DNA of 32,564 bases, from IMG/VR virus record IMGVR_UViG_3300010885_010169, positions 1-32,564 of that record. One strand, given 5' to 3'. Under the pieces are notes generated by a model that saw nothing but the letters and a program-made list of their open reading frames with translations, was not told the DNA's origin and made no database searches. The first letter of the stretch is position 1. The number at the start of each line of letters is the position of its first letter. Shown here one piece after another: positions 20,495 through 29,456 of the stretch. A program made the translations under genes and the position numbers. The DNA comes from a virus.

Positions 20495-21523
20495 TTATTT
20501 GTTGCGGTTAAGGATACTTGTGTAAGCAGCCATTGTTGGATCCAATTTCTTTTCTTCAGACAATGTTTCTACTGGAGTATCTGTTACAACAGACTTAACA
20601 TCTGCTTGCGCTTTAGTAGTGAAGTAATTTTCACGGATAGTTTGTATTTTAGATTTGAAAGACTCTTCATCTTCGTAAGAAAGTTCTTCAGCCAATGCTT
20701 TCAACTTTTCAGATTCGGTATCAGTTAAACCACTAGAAGTTTCTTGAACTAATTCAGCACGCTTCAAACCACCGATTGTTTTATTCAATTCGACATTTGA
20801 TGCAACTTGTTCATTCAATTTTGCTTCTAACTCTTCAACCTTTTCTTCTAGAGTACCTAGTACATCGAATTTCTCTTCAGGAATATCGATATAGTGCTCT
20901 ACAAAAAGTTCTTTCATACCAGATACGAAACCTTCAAGAATTTCAGACTTCATACCATGCTCAAGGGCTATTTCATTCTGTGCAATCCACTGCTCGACAA
21001 CGTAGTCGAGGTATCCATCAACTTTTTCAACAAGACCCTCTTTGATTTCTTCAACTTGTTCAACAAGTTTAGATTCAAACTCTTCTTCGATTCGTGCAAC
21101 TTCTTCTTTGACACGAGTCATGACAGCTGCTTCATAAATGGTTGTTGCCTTAGCACGGAACTCTTCAGAAAGTTCTTCACCATTCATAAGTGCGTCGATA
21201 TCTTCTTTAACACCCTTGACTGCATCGCCTGTGCGAATTACAGCTTGGTCGCCAGCTGCTGCGTTTGCAGTAGCACGATTGGCTTTCTTAGATGTAGCAT
21301 TAGCTGCTTCATCTTCGTTGTCTACGTTATTGCGTGCGCTATCTGGGTTTGGTGTTTCACCACCATTTGGTACAGTATTAGTAGCAGTGCGCATAACTGA
21401 TTTATCACCAGCCTGTGCTCCATCTTTACCTGTATCCATACCACCCTCTTTACCTGAAACCTTAAACTCATCTAGCTGGCTAGACTCGGCTAACATCTCG
21501 GCGATTTTTTGTTCGATTGACAT
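20495..21523 (-). CDS. 22: gp22-like prohead core scaffold protein
   Basis: Main internal scaffold of the prohead, degraded by gp21. The 342-aa protein is highly acidic and coiled-coil-prone in residues ~105-260 (VKEEVARIEEEFESKLVEQV, LGTLEEKVEELEAKLNEQVA), with a low-complexity Ala/Asn/Gly segment at ~25-95. It ends with LDPTMAAYTSILNRNK, where the MxxYTxxL..N pattern is typical of T4-like gp22 C-termini. It sits directly between protease and capsid genes, 11 nt from gene 23. Confidence 0.92.
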   Translation of the reverse strand: MSIEQKIAEMLAESSQLDEFKVSGKEGGMDTGKDGAQAGDKSVMRTATNTVPNGGETPNPDSARNNVDNEDEAANATSKKANRATANAAAGDQAVIRTGDAVKGVKEDIDALMNGEELSEEFRAKATTIYEAAVMTRVKEEVARIEEEFESKLVEQVEEIKEGLVEKVDGYLDYVVEQWIAQNEIALEHGMKSEILEGFVSGMKELFVEHYIDIPEEKFDVLGTLEEKVEELEAKLNEQVASNVELNKTIGGLKRAELVQETSSGLTDTESEKLKALAEELSYEDEESFKSKIQTIRENYFTTKAQADVKSVVTDTPVETLSEEKKLDPTMAAYTSILNRNK

Positions 21524-21555
21524 TTGTTTTTCTCCTAACTGGAATAGTTCTATAT

Positions 21556-21570
21556 TATTTATTATTTATC
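21556..21570 (-). promoter_or_regulatory. Candidate late promoter(s) upstream of gene 22
   Basis: Overlapping GATAAATA (21570-21563) and AATAAATA (21563-21556), each one mismatch from TATAAATA, at the end of gene 21. They lie 33-47 nt before the gene 22 ATG, whose ribosome site is TTAGGAG. Either could drive the abundant scaffold and capsid genes 22-23. Confidence 0.5.
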
Positions 21571-22225
21571 TGATTTTACTCAGGAAATTTTGAAAAGCGA
21601 TAACTTTCGCTTCTTCTAGATTGCGTGAAGACGTTTTCTTAATAAAAGAAGCTGTTTCTTCGATATGCTTTTCCACAAACTTTCCATCAACAAAAATCCA
21701 TTCCCTACTTTCCATGATACCTCTTACGAAAGCATCAGGGGCAGAAGGATCAGCAACGATATCAGCTGCCGTGGACAGCATGAAGTCGTCTTGAACAACT
21801 TGAACACCCTCATTATTTGTTTTGAGAGAGCCGAGTGCTCGACTAGAAACGCCAAGGTTTGCGCCACCATCGAGAAGACCCATAGCGATCTTACCCATAG
21901 GTGTGTCTAGAATCTTTGCTTTACCAATGTAATTGGTACCATCTTTCTTCAAAGATGTAATCATATGAGAAACACGATCCAGATTAATCTGTGGATTTTC
22001 TGGGTGTCCCAATTCACCGTATGCACGATTTTTCTGAACGTACTCTTTAATGTAACGAGCAACTTCGTTATCCATCACCTTCTCAGTATACATACGTCCA
22101 TTGCGATTAACAAGTTCTGATTGAAGAAATACACCTTCAATAAAGTGTTGTTTAGGTTTGCCGATTTCTCGGCTCTCTATAACTAAACGAACTGGGTTAT
22201 CTAAAACTTCTCTAATAAGTCTCAT
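21566..22225 (-). CDS. 21: gp21-like prohead maturation protease
   Basis: Serine protease that cleaves scaffold and capsid proteins during head maturation. The family's catalytic regions are visible: His in YGELGHPENP (H74) and Ser in GVSSRALGS (S127/S128). The opening VRLVIESREIGKPKQHFIEG and the segment NGRMYTEKVMDNEVARYIKE are also typical. At 219 aa it matches the T4 gp21 length. Substrate sites of the type L/I-x-E occur in gp23 (LNE at 54-56). The start overlaps the previous stop and has GGAGAATTCT upstream. Confidence 0.94.
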   Translation of the reverse strand: MRLIREVLDNPVRLVIESREIGKPKQHFIEGVFLQSELVNRNGRMYTEKVMDNEVARYIKEYVQKNRAYGELGHPENPQINLDRVSHMITSLKKDGTNYIGKAKILDTPMGKIAMGLLDGGANLGVSSRALGSLKTNNEGVQVVQDDFMLSTAADIVADPSAPDAFVRGIMESREWIFVDGKFVEKHIEETASFIKKTSSRNLEEAKVIAFQNFLSKIR

Positions 22226-22965
22226 TAGAATTCTCCTGGATCAACATAGTCTGGGCTACCAAGAATATTAGTTCTAGCACCAACACGTAGTGGATCATCG
22301 TATGCGCCATAAGTAGCATTTTCGATCTTAGTTTTAAATCCAGAAATCTTACGCAGAACAATCCAAGATTGGCAATTAGAATCTGGATAAGTAACATCAT
22401 TAGAAAGACCATGACTAATAACCAGATCTTCAGTATTGTTTACGCTTTCGCTAATACCATACTGATTGAATTGAATTGCTGGAGAGTTTTCTGGGGCACA
22501 AGTAAATACGTTAAAATCACCACGAGTAATAGTATATTTGGAACCCAACCAACCAGAAGCAATTACAGAAACAATGTTAACTGATGGAGTACCGTCAATT
22601 ACTTGTGTTGTGAATTTAACATAAGCATCTGCGCCAGATACTGTTTCTGGAGAATTTGCTTTTAGAGTTGCGTTAGTATCAGTATTAACAGATTCAATAA
22701 ATCCTAAAGAGATAAATGCGTCACCATCTTTGTAGAATACTTCAGCGTTTGTAAAACGATCAATATCAGTTTCAACGAATTGATCATATCCACCAATTGT
22801 TAACTGATCACTACCGCTACTTGCTGTCCAAGTAGCATCAATTTGAACCATAGAACCATAAGTTAACAAATCTGTTAAAGCGACAGTTGCTGAATCATCA
22901 GTACCATCTGTCTTAATGATCACTTCTTGCGCAGTGTTCTTAAGTATAGTTACGTTTAAAGCCAT
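22225..22965 (-). CDS. Putative beta-rich virion structural protein, 246 aa
   Basis: Not recognised. Gly/Thr/Ser/Asp-rich with alternating hydrophobic strands (SSGSDQLTIGGYDQFVETDI, VKFTTQVIDGTPSVNIVSVI), typical of capsid decoration or other all-beta virion proteins. No signal peptide or membrane segment is visible. The stop overlaps the start of protease gene 21 (TAATG), so it is co-translated with the head maturation genes. T4 has no equivalent between 20 and 21. A head-surface role is a reasonable guess only. Confidence 0.6.
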   Translation of the reverse strand: MALNVTILKNTAQEVIIKTDGTDDSATVALTDLLTYGSMVQIDATWTASSGSDQLTIGGYDQFVETDIDRFTNAEVFYKDGDAFISLGFIESVNTDTNATLKANSPETVSGADAYVKFTTQVIDGTPSVNIVSVIASGWLGSKYTITRGDFNVFTCAPENSPAIQFNQYGISESVNNTEDLVISHGLSNDVTYPDSNCQSWIVLRKISGFKTKIENATYGAYDDPLRVGARTNILGSPDYVDPGEF

Positions 22966-22968
22966 TTC

Positions 22969-23517
22969 TTATTCCTCTATTCTTTCAAGCACATGAAGGA
23001 AGTTATCTTTACCTTCTCTCATGTACTCGATAATTTCTTTTTGGTTTGCCAATAAGTTATTTAGTAATACTTGCGTGGACTCACTAATTGCAACTATAGA
23101 ACCATCAGCTAAGTCGTAGTGTAGCTTACCTTCAACTACAACATCAACTTTATTAAGTTTACGAATTTCTTGAACGACTGGATCGATTGTAAATATGTTA
23201 GAAGAAGCAAGTTCGATATATGATTCTATTAATGTATCTGTTACTTTTACGTCGTGATATTCTCTAATAATATTAGCGATACGATTTGAAGTTAATTCTT
23301 CGTATATTTCTTTAGTTATCGTTTCTTCTAAGTTGTCTGAATGTTGTTTAGTTTTAATATATGTTCTTGCTTCTTCTAAACTTTTAAATTCGGTTTCATC
23401 ACCATTGATTAAAATTAAATCGTCTGTAGTTCTCTCAATCAAATTGCCATATGAGCGAATGCTTTCAACAATATCAAACGCATTGTTTATTGATTTAGAG
23501 AATTGACCATAGTACAT
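22969..23517 (-). CDS. Unknown protein between portal and protease genes, 182 aa
   Basis: No confident family. Mostly acidic and helical N-terminal two thirds (SLEEARTYIKTKQHSDNLEE, IANIIREYHDVKVTDTLIES), with HYDLADGSIVAISESTQVLL near the end. It starts one base after the stop of the 57-aa gene and is followed 3 nt later by the next gene. T4 carries core gene 68 in this interval, so this could be a prohead core protein or an assembly factor; that is inference from position. Confidence 0.6.
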   Translation of the reverse strand: MYYGQFSKSINNAFDIVESIRSYGNLIERTTDDLILINGDETEFKSLEEARTYIKTKQHSDNLEETITKEIYEELTSNRIANIIREYHDVKVTDTLIESYIELASSNIFTIDPVVQEIRKLNKVDVVVEGKLHYDLADGSIVAISESTQVLLNNLLANQKEIIEYMREGKDNFLHVLERIEE

Positions 23518-23518
23518 A

Positions 23519-23692
23519 TTAGCACTTATCCATTTTCTTTTTCTTGGCTTCTTCTAATTCGGCTTCAGTCATACCAGTTTCTTGCACGTCAGTTGCAGCT
23601 GGAGTTTTGAGTTCATCTACTTGACGAAAGATGTTAGATGATGCATTGGCTTGATCCAATGCTTGTAATACTGAGTTTACTAGATCAGACAT
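23519..23692 (-). CDS. Small prohead-locus protein, 57 aa
   Basis: Reads MSDLVNSVLQALDQANASSN, then a Glu/Lys-rich C-terminus MTEAELEEAKKKKMDKC. It overlaps the previous gene by 8 nt and ends just ahead of the next start (TAATATG junction), so it is part of one tightly packed translational unit between portal and protease. I do not recognise a family. Location suggests a small core or scaffold factor, but a role in assembly is only inferred. Confidence 0.6.
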   Translation of the reverse strand: MSDLVNSVLQALDQANASSNIFRQVDELKTPAATDVQETGMTEAELEEAKKKKMDKC

Positions 23693-23876
23693 TTTCGGTA
23701 TCCATTACTTCGGCTTCAACAGACTCTGGTTCTTTAAACATGTTCTGTGCGACTTCTGCTCGCATTGTTTCTAGACGAGAAGAAATCTTTTCAGCCATGG
23801 CTGTATTAAAAGAACTCTCAGTTTCTAGAGCATTACCAGTTGAGATGGCATCAATTAAATTTTTAACATTACTCAT
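23685..23876 (-). CDS. Small prohead core-type protein (gp67-like candidate)
   Basis: A 63-aa protein immediately after the portal gene, where T4-like phages carry prohead core gene 67. It contains FNTAMAEKISSRLETMRAEV-type sequence that I recognise as common in short proteins at this locus, then an acidic tail (EPESVEAEVMDTE). The start has AAGGAGATAT upstream. A role as internal scaffold component, possibly cleaved by gp21, is inferred from position and composition. Its end overlaps the next gene's start by 8 nt. Confidence 0.6.
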   Translation of the reverse strand: MSNVKNLIDAISTGNALETESSFNTAMAEKISSRLETMRAEVAQNMFKEPESVEAEVMDTENV

Positions 23877-23886
23877 TTATATCTCC

Positions 23887-25464
23887 TTATTTCGCAGGTG
23901 TCTGTTGTGGTTGTTGCTGATTTGGATCAGGTAGCGCATTCTGAACAACATAATTCTGTTGAGCAGTTTGTTGTGTGCCAGCTACTGTTCCTTCAAGTTC
24001 AGCATGACCAAGTTTATCTTTATTGTCTTGTTCCATTTCTTTTTCCATCTGTTCAATGTCTGCATCAGTTTGCATTAGGACATTTTTACGAACCCAGTTG
24101 GATGAATAGTAACGACCAATATATGGCTCAAGTTGTTGAAGAATAGTAATACGACCTTGCAACAACTCAGCATCTTTTAATTCATTAAAGTGGTTATCTT
24201 CTTGATAATCATAAGTAATGAACTGGGACATATCTTCCCATTCATCAGCACGAATAATACCTTTGGCGATTAACTGGACACGTAATGTGTCAGAGAAAAG
24301 CACTGAGAATTTTTTACGAAGTCTAGAAATAAACTTACTAAACTTAATCTCATCACGAGTAATTTCTTGCGAACGTCCAAGGCTAAAACCCTGTGACTGT
24401 AACATACGAGACATGGGCACATTCAATGCCTGATAAAGTTTCTTCTGGAAGTATTCGATATCTTGAATATCGCCAAGGTTTTGACCACCTGGTAAAGTAG
24501 TAATCTCAGTACCTTTACCACCCTCGCGACGAGGCATCCAGAAATCTTCCATCATTGATAGGTGACGACGATCATCTCTTGTCTCACCAGTAACTGCATC
24601 ATAAACAACTTTATTTCTAAACTTATTCATGATATCATTAACGTATTGTTCTGCCTTCAATTTAGGAAGGTTACCAACGTCAACGTAAAACACTCTGCGC
24701 TCTGGCGCACGAGAGATACGGTAAATAACAACCGCATCTTCAATCATCTTTAACTGATTTACTGGCTTAATTGCTTTATGCAATGGGGAAAGTGTCATTC
24801 CCGTAGTTGAGTCCATTAAACCAGAAGGGCAAAAAACAATCGAATCAATCGATAACTTTACACCCTGTGTAGATTGTTCAGTAATACCTTTATCATTATA
24901 AAGAAAATATTCATCAACTTTCTTTATAATCTCAACTCCTTGTGGAGATCGTTCTTTGGTTACATTTTTAATGCGACGGATCTTTCTTGGATCCACATAA
25001 CGCATTTCAACGATACCATTTTTAATATTGTTCTCATCGATAAGAATATGATAATAAATTCTTCCATCGATATACCATGAACGAAAGATATCATGACCTT
25101 TAACATTAAACTTAAAGAGTCTCAGAACCTCAACAAATTCATCACGAATTTTTTTCTTGATAGAGTCTGAGACTTTAAGTTTGTCTAGATTAACCTTAAC
25201 AGTATTTTCATGCTCATCAGATATAATGGCTTCATTAATAATGTCTTCAATTGCAGCGTCGCAATCAGCATACTGTGATGCCTCGCGATATCTGCGAATT
25301 AAATCGTTTTCATTTTTAACAACACCTTCGACATCCATTACCATGCCATAATAGGCACTAGCACTGGCGACTACAGTGGAACCATCATCGGATGAGGGAG
25401 TTACTACACTCCCAACATCCAACTTCTCATTTTTACGTTTAATCTCAAAGCCAAAAACCTGCAT
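23887..25464 (-). CDS. 20: gp20-like portal protein
   Basis: Dodecameric portal at the head vertex; initiates prohead assembly and is the dock for terminase. The 525-aa protein shows NENDLIRRYREASQYADCDA, EDIINEAIISDE, then YIDGRIYYHILIDE, VDPRKIRRIKN, and the region RISRAPERRVFYVDVGNLPK, all diagnostic of T4-type portals. The C-terminus is Gln/Pro-rich (QQQPQQTPAK). The start is preceded only by a distant TAGGT, so initiation may be weak or coupled. Confidence 0.96.
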   Translation of the reverse strand: MQVFGFEIKRKNEKLDVGSVVTPSSDDGSTVVASASAYYGMVMDVEGVVKNENDLIRRYREASQYADCDAAIEDIINEAIISDEHENTVKVNLDKLKVSDSIKKKIRDEFVEVLRLFKFNVKGHDIFRSWYIDGRIYYHILIDENNIKNGIVEMRYVDPRKIRRIKNVTKERSPQGVEIIKKVDEYFLYNDKGITEQSTQGVKLSIDSIVFCPSGLMDSTTGMTLSPLHKAIKPVNQLKMIEDAVVIYRISRAPERRVFYVDVGNLPKLKAEQYVNDIMNKFRNKVVYDAVTGETRDDRRHLSMMEDFWMPRREGGKGTEITTLPGGQNLGDIQDIEYFQKKLYQALNVPMSRMLQSQGFSLGRSQEITRDEIKFSKFISRLRKKFSVLFSDTLRVQLIAKGIIRADEWEDMSQFITYDYQEDNHFNELKDAELLQGRITILQQLEPYIGRYYSSNWVRKNVLMQTDADIEQMEKEMEQDNKDKLGHAELEGTVAGTQQTAQQNYVVQNALPDPNQQQPQQTPAK

Positions 25465-25484
25465 AATTTAAATTTACCTAAAGA

Positions 25485-26078
25485 TTAGATATTGATTGGG
25501 AAGTTACCAATCGGTGTATCAATAGTAACATTAACGCCAAACGCATTACCTTCAGTAGAGTTGCTAGTGAAGTAGTTGTATTGGAATTCTACGTCGAATG
25601 TTTCAATTTGGTTTTGTTGTTCATAGTCAAGAGCAATCGCACCAATGGTCAATGGGTAAGCATCTTTAAAGTTGTAAACCTTAATATCTGCGCCATTACG
25701 GTCAAGTTGGTGAACCTGAACGTCAACTTGGTAGTCACGTGGGTTTGTGCGACCAGTTGTTGCAGAGTAGTTCTGAATGCCTGCTTGCCATTGTTCGAAT
25801 GCATTACGAATATTAAACGATGTGTCGTTATATACGGTAATAGTCCAAGGTTGGAAAGTTCTTTCGCCAGCGAAGTTTACTGGGCGACCACGGTATAGAA
25901 TACCAATGTTCTCAACAGTAGACGCTGGAAGCTGAGCAGCCTTGCACAAAAATTGTGCTTGTTGTCCAGCAACGATACCACCACCAACATAGCTTGGGAA
26001 ACTTAGTGTAACACGGAACTGATTTGGGCGAGCACCGCCACCCAATAGTACCGCTTTAAAGTCAGCAATATTTGCCAT
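25485..26078 (-). CDS. 19: gp19-like tail tube protein
   Basis: Major tail tube subunit. Along its length it matches the T4 gp19 pattern: ARPNQFRVTL, FLCKAAQLPASTVENIGILY, RGRPVNFAGERTFQPWTITV, then VYNDTSFNIRNAFEQWQAG, and LDYEQQNQIETFDVEFQYNY near the C-terminus. It is 197 aa against ~163 in T4, with a longer C-terminal tail (TEGNAFGVNVTIDTPIGNF). The ATG has AAAGGAG at good spacing. It lies between sheath 18 and portal 20, as expected. Confidence 0.95.
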   Translation of the reverse strand: MANIADFKAVLLGGGARPNQFRVTLSFPSYVGGGIVAGQQAQFLCKAAQLPASTVENIGILYRGRPVNFAGERTFQPWTITVYNDTSFNIRNAFEQWQAGIQNYSATTGRTNPRDYQVDVQVHQLDRNGADIKVYNFKDAYPLTIGAIALDYEQQNQIETFDVEFQYNYFTSNSTEGNAFGVNVTIDTPIGNFPINI

Positions 26079-26097
26079 TTGTTATCTCCTTTATCTT

Positions 26098-26105
26098 TAT
26101 TTATC
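26098..26105 (-). promoter_or_regulatory. Candidate late promoter GATAAATA upstream of gene 19
   Basis: GATAAATA lies in the 18/19 junction, 20 nt before the tube ATG, with an AAAGGAG ribosome site between them. The expected start would fall just ahead of the Shine-Dalgarno. Independent late expression of the high-copy tube protein would make sense (inference). Confidence 0.5.
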
Positions 26106-26109
26106 TAAA

Positions 26110-27783
26110 TTACTGACCGATCTCGCTGAATGCTACGCTAGAGCGAGCAGCAACGAAGTTCAGAGTAATGTAGTTGATAGAACGATTTGGCTTAACAAAG
26201 ATGTCAGCTACAAATTCGTTTGCGTCGATAACTTCCCCAGTGTTGTTAGTTGCATCGCACTTAACAACGAAATCAGTAATACCACGACGACCCTGAACAT
26301 CACGTAGGAATGGCTCTACCAAATTCTTGAACTGCGCACGAGTAAACGTGTCATTGAATTCGAACAACTGGAATTTAGCAGCTGTAGAAATTGTTTTCTC
26401 AAGAACGATGAATAGACGACGTACATTGATACGATCAAACGCACTTGGCTTAGCCAACAATGTTTTGTCACCGAATAGAACAGTACCCTGACCTGGGAAT
26501 GTAACAACTGGGTTAACACCATTCTTGTAAAGAGCGTCACGATCAGTCTTAGTTGGGTTGTGTGCCAACTTAACAACATTCTTAATCTGACCACGATTAA
26601 AACCACCTGGAGAGAACCAAGCATCAGCTTGATAATCAGTGCGTGCACATAGACCAGCTACGTCACCATTCAATGGGATCCAACGATATTTGTCATTGTA
26701 ACGATCGTATTGATATTTATAACCAGAATCCATTACTGCATAAGAAGTAGATGGGAGGTCATCACGATAAGCATTAATTGCATCAGTAGCATCTGAACCA
26801 GAACCGATAATGACATCGCCACCATCATTTGGGGAAACAAAAGCTACGCAATCAAGACGTGATTCTGCAACATTACTGATAACATAGTTAGCAACAGTAG
26901 TACTTACTGCACCGAGTGGCAGTAAACGAATGTCATATTGATCAGCATCAGAGAATAAGAACCAAGCTGTTTGTAGATTACCATCACCTGGAATGGCATC
27001 TACACCACCCGATAAAGTGGCAGTAACTGCAGTAGCAAGAACATCAAACTCTTCATTAGCAGCAGGAACACCCCACGTCATGGCAGAAGGATGATCCATC
27101 CACCATACGTACTTAGAACGACTGTTGATTACATCTTTATAATAGTTGTTTGTTCCATCTGGTTGTTTAGCGTCACTAGCTTTAGAAACAAAAGCAAATT
27201 TTTCTAAAATAGTTCCAGCAGATCCAGTAAAAGCACCATTTTTATCGATAACAACAATATGCAGTTCATCATCAACTGCATTACTATTTTCACCATATAC
27301 AGATGTTCCAGGGGCAGTATCAAACTGCCCTTTATATGTCCAAATACTAAATGAGTTACTATCTGCCATTTGAACTTCAAGAGAGTTCCCTAGTGTTCCA
27401 GGCCACTTGGCAGCAAATTCACCATGGGTAGTTTCACCTGAACCACCAACGTAGGTAGACAAATATTCATCAGTATTTTTAATTTTAACGGCAGTTCCAT
27501 CAGCAACAGCGTTTCTTAGAGCACTTGCGTCTGCACGAACAACCAATAGGTTATTAGTATAAGCTAAAAAGTTTGCGGCAGTGAAAAACGAGGTTGCATT
27601 TGTATCAGTTGGCTTACCGAATCTTGAAACAAGATTGTTTTCAGAATCGATAGTTACTGGATCTAGAACTGGACCCCATTGGAAATCGCCAGCAAAACCA
27701 CCAGTTGAGGTAGCTACAGCAGGAACGATTGAGGTAAAGTCTTTTTCTACGACTGCAACGCCAGGACTTAGTTGAAAAGGCAT
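26110..27783 (-). CDS. 18: gp18-like tail sheath protein
   Basis: Contractile tail sheath subunit, 557 aa from the chosen start. The N-terminus MPFQLSPGVAVVEKDFTSIV is typical of myovirus sheaths. The C-terminal third has the conserved VRRLFIVLEKTISTAAKFQL helix, followed by FNDTFTRAQFKNLVEPFLRD and the closing beta strand NYITLNFVAARSSVAFSE. The ATG at 27783 follows AGGAG, so it is preferred over a longer in-frame reading that runs back to 27828. It lies directly upstream of the tube gene 19, as in T4. Confidence 0.96.
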   Translation of the reverse strand: MPFQLSPGVAVVEKDFTSIVPAVATSTGGFAGDFQWGPVLDPVTIDSENNLVSRFGKPTDTNATSFFTAANFLAYTNNLLVVRADASALRNAVADGTAVKIKNTDEYLSTYVGGSGETTHGEFAAKWPGTLGNSLEVQMADSNSFSIWTYKGQFDTAPGTSVYGENSNAVDDELHIVVIDKNGAFTGSAGTILEKFAFVSKASDAKQPDGTNNYYKDVINSRSKYVWWMDHPSAMTWGVPAANEEFDVLATAVTATLSGGVDAIPGDGNLQTAWFLFSDADQYDIRLLPLGAVSTTVANYVISNVAESRLDCVAFVSPNDGGDVIIGSGSDATDAINAYRDDLPSTSYAVMDSGYKYQYDRYNDKYRWIPLNGDVAGLCARTDYQADAWFSPGGFNRGQIKNVVKLAHNPTKTDRDALYKNGVNPVVTFPGQGTVLFGDKTLLAKPSAFDRINVRRLFIVLEKTISTAAKFQLFEFNDTFTRAQFKNLVEPFLRDVQGRRGITDFVVKCDATNNTGEVIDANEFVADIFVKPNRSINYITLNFVAARSSVAFSEIGQ

Positions 27784-27852
27784 TGGTATTCTCCTTATTA
27801 CATTTACATTGTTATTTTGTTTTGACAAGCATGGGCATGGTCATCACTAATT

Positions 27853-27860
27853 TATTTATG
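27853..27860 (-). promoter_or_regulatory. Candidate late promoter CATAAATA upstream of gene 18
   Basis: One mismatch to the T4 late -10 element TATAAATA, in the 90-nt gap between genes 17 and 18 and about 70 nt before the sheath ATG. The phage encodes gp55, which recognises such elements. Position and sequence are seen; function is inferred. Confidence 0.5.
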
Positions 27861-27873
27861 AAAACCCACATTT

Positions 27874-29454
27874 CTAAAAGTTTAAAGGGGCAGTTTCTTC
27901 AGTATTCCCATCATTATAAACCCCAAATGGCGTTAGTTCATCCTCAATTGCTTGCATCTGCTTCTTATACATAATTTCCCTAAGGTTTATATTATTTAGG
28001 TCTTTAAAATAAGGGTTAGTTGTTAACCAACTAAACAGTACTAAACTCATTACTAAGTCATCATGATAACCATCATCCGCCTGATAAGTTCCCTTAGTCT
28101 CGATGAAGGTTGATATTTCGGATATTGTATCTGCGTCTTGTATTAATAGTTTCTTTTCTTCTACTAAAGATTTGAAGTTATGGCAGCCGATACGTTTGAC
28201 TTTCTTATCCGTATTGACGCCAAGCTGTGTTTTACCACCACCAAATCCACCAGAGACCACTTGTGATCCCGTAGTTCTAGTCACAAAAAGTATGTTTTCA
28301 TATTCTAATTCTTGGTATAAAATATGAGGAACCTGTTCGCTAGAGTTAACCTCTACCAGTACGTATGCGTTGTTATATTGTTTACCAGTCTCATAAATCA
28401 CATTTGGATATAAAAGAGGACTGATTGTATTGTTTCTATATTTGCCGATAAGTTTGTATGGTACTTCTGTAATATCTATAATAGTAAAAGCTGAGTAATC
28501 GCCACCAACACCTTTTGCAGTATCGGCAACCATTACATATGTATGTCCACGCTGAGGTTTCTCATATATATCTAAACCATCTTTGCTGTAAACAGTTTGA
28601 GCCAAAGACATATTAGCAATTGTATCAGCATTGATAAGGGTAAGACTAGAACCAAGGAATTTACAAAGAACCTCTTGGTTATACTTTAACTCACCAAGCT
28701 GACGCTTCTGCGCTTCAGCCCATTTCTCATCACGTCCAGGAATTTTCCAATAAGGAATAAACAGTGGAACGAAATCGTTTCTTTTATTTTCAGCATCATT
28801 CCAGAACTTCCAGAAGTGATTGTAACCTAATGGTGTTGAAGATAAAAGAATCTTTGTAGTTTCACCAGCAGAAATAGTTGGGTAAACTGAAGTAAAGAAA
28901 TCATCGGCAACTGTGTTTGGGATAATGGCAGTTTCGTCAACGTAAAGCATGTTAACAGATTTACCACGAATACCAGAAGCAGTTGTAGCTGCAGTAAATA
29001 CCAGTGACTTGTTTTCTAATTCAATGTCACCTTTGTTCCAAGTAATAACACCCTGCTGTAACCAGTGAGGTAAATTCTCATACATCAATTGATAACGATG
29101 AAGAACCTCTCGTGCAGCAGTTGCTTTGTTTGCAAGGATAGCCACTGTTTTAGATTCTTGGAAAATAGTATACCAAAGAATATATGCAGCTGACGTAGTC
29201 GTCTTTCCTTGCTGACGACCTTCCATGAGAATAACTTTACGATTCTCATGAATAATTTTAACCTTTTCTACTTGACATTCATAAAGTTTAAAAGGAATTA
29301 AACCATGGTCAAGCGAAACAATCTTACAGTGGTTCTCAATAAAATAAATTGGGTCTTGAGCGCACTTAAGCCATTCTTGAACTTGCTCTGGTGTAAATTG
29401 AACTTTGACACCAGCTGCCTTTAAGTTCACATTCGCATTATAAATCTGTGCCAT
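27874..29454 (-). CDS. 17: gp17-like large terminase (packaging ATPase/nuclease)
   Basis: DNA packaging motor and headful nuclease, docking on portal gp20. At 526 aa it is shorter than T4 gp17 (610 aa). The N-terminal ATPase has Walker A GRQQGKTT at 79-86 and Walker B MLYVDE at 169-174, followed by the coupling-type SSTP segment near 205-208. The C-terminal RNase-H-fold nuclease shows acidic residues D311 (VADTAKG), E368 (VLVEVN) and D466/D467 (GYHDDLV). No Shine-Dalgarno is evident at the ATG, consistent with coupling to gene 15 two bases upstream. Confidence 0.96.
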   Translation of the reverse strand: MAQIYNANVNLKAAGVKVQFTPEQVQEWLKCAQDPIYFIENHCKIVSLDHGLIPFKLYECQVEKVKIIHENRKVILMEGRQQGKTTTSAAYILWYTIFQESKTVAILANKATAAREVLHRYQLMYENLPHWLQQGVITWNKGDIELENKSLVFTAATTASGIRGKSVNMLYVDETAIIPNTVADDFFTSVYPTISAGETTKILLSSTPLGYNHFWKFWNDAENKRNDFVPLFIPYWKIPGRDEKWAEAQKRQLGELKYNQEVLCKFLGSSLTLINADTIANMSLAQTVYSKDGLDIYEKPQRGHTYVMVADTAKGVGGDYSAFTIIDITEVPYKLIGKYRNNTISPLLYPNVIYETGKQYNNAYVLVEVNSSEQVPHILYQELEYENILFVTRTTGSQVVSGGFGGGKTQLGVNTDKKVKRIGCHNFKSLVEEKKLLIQDADTISEISTFIETKGTYQADDGYHDDLVMSLVLFSWLTTNPYFKDLNNINLREIMYKKQMQAIEDELTPFGVYNDGNTEETAPLNF

Positions 29455-29456
29455 AG

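Noticed and set aside
20894-21593. Long plus-strand frames (up to 168 codons) opposite gene 22
   Set aside because: Antisense to a clear scaffold gene with strongly biased codons; composition is Phe/Cys/Ser-rich, no ribosome site, no family pattern.
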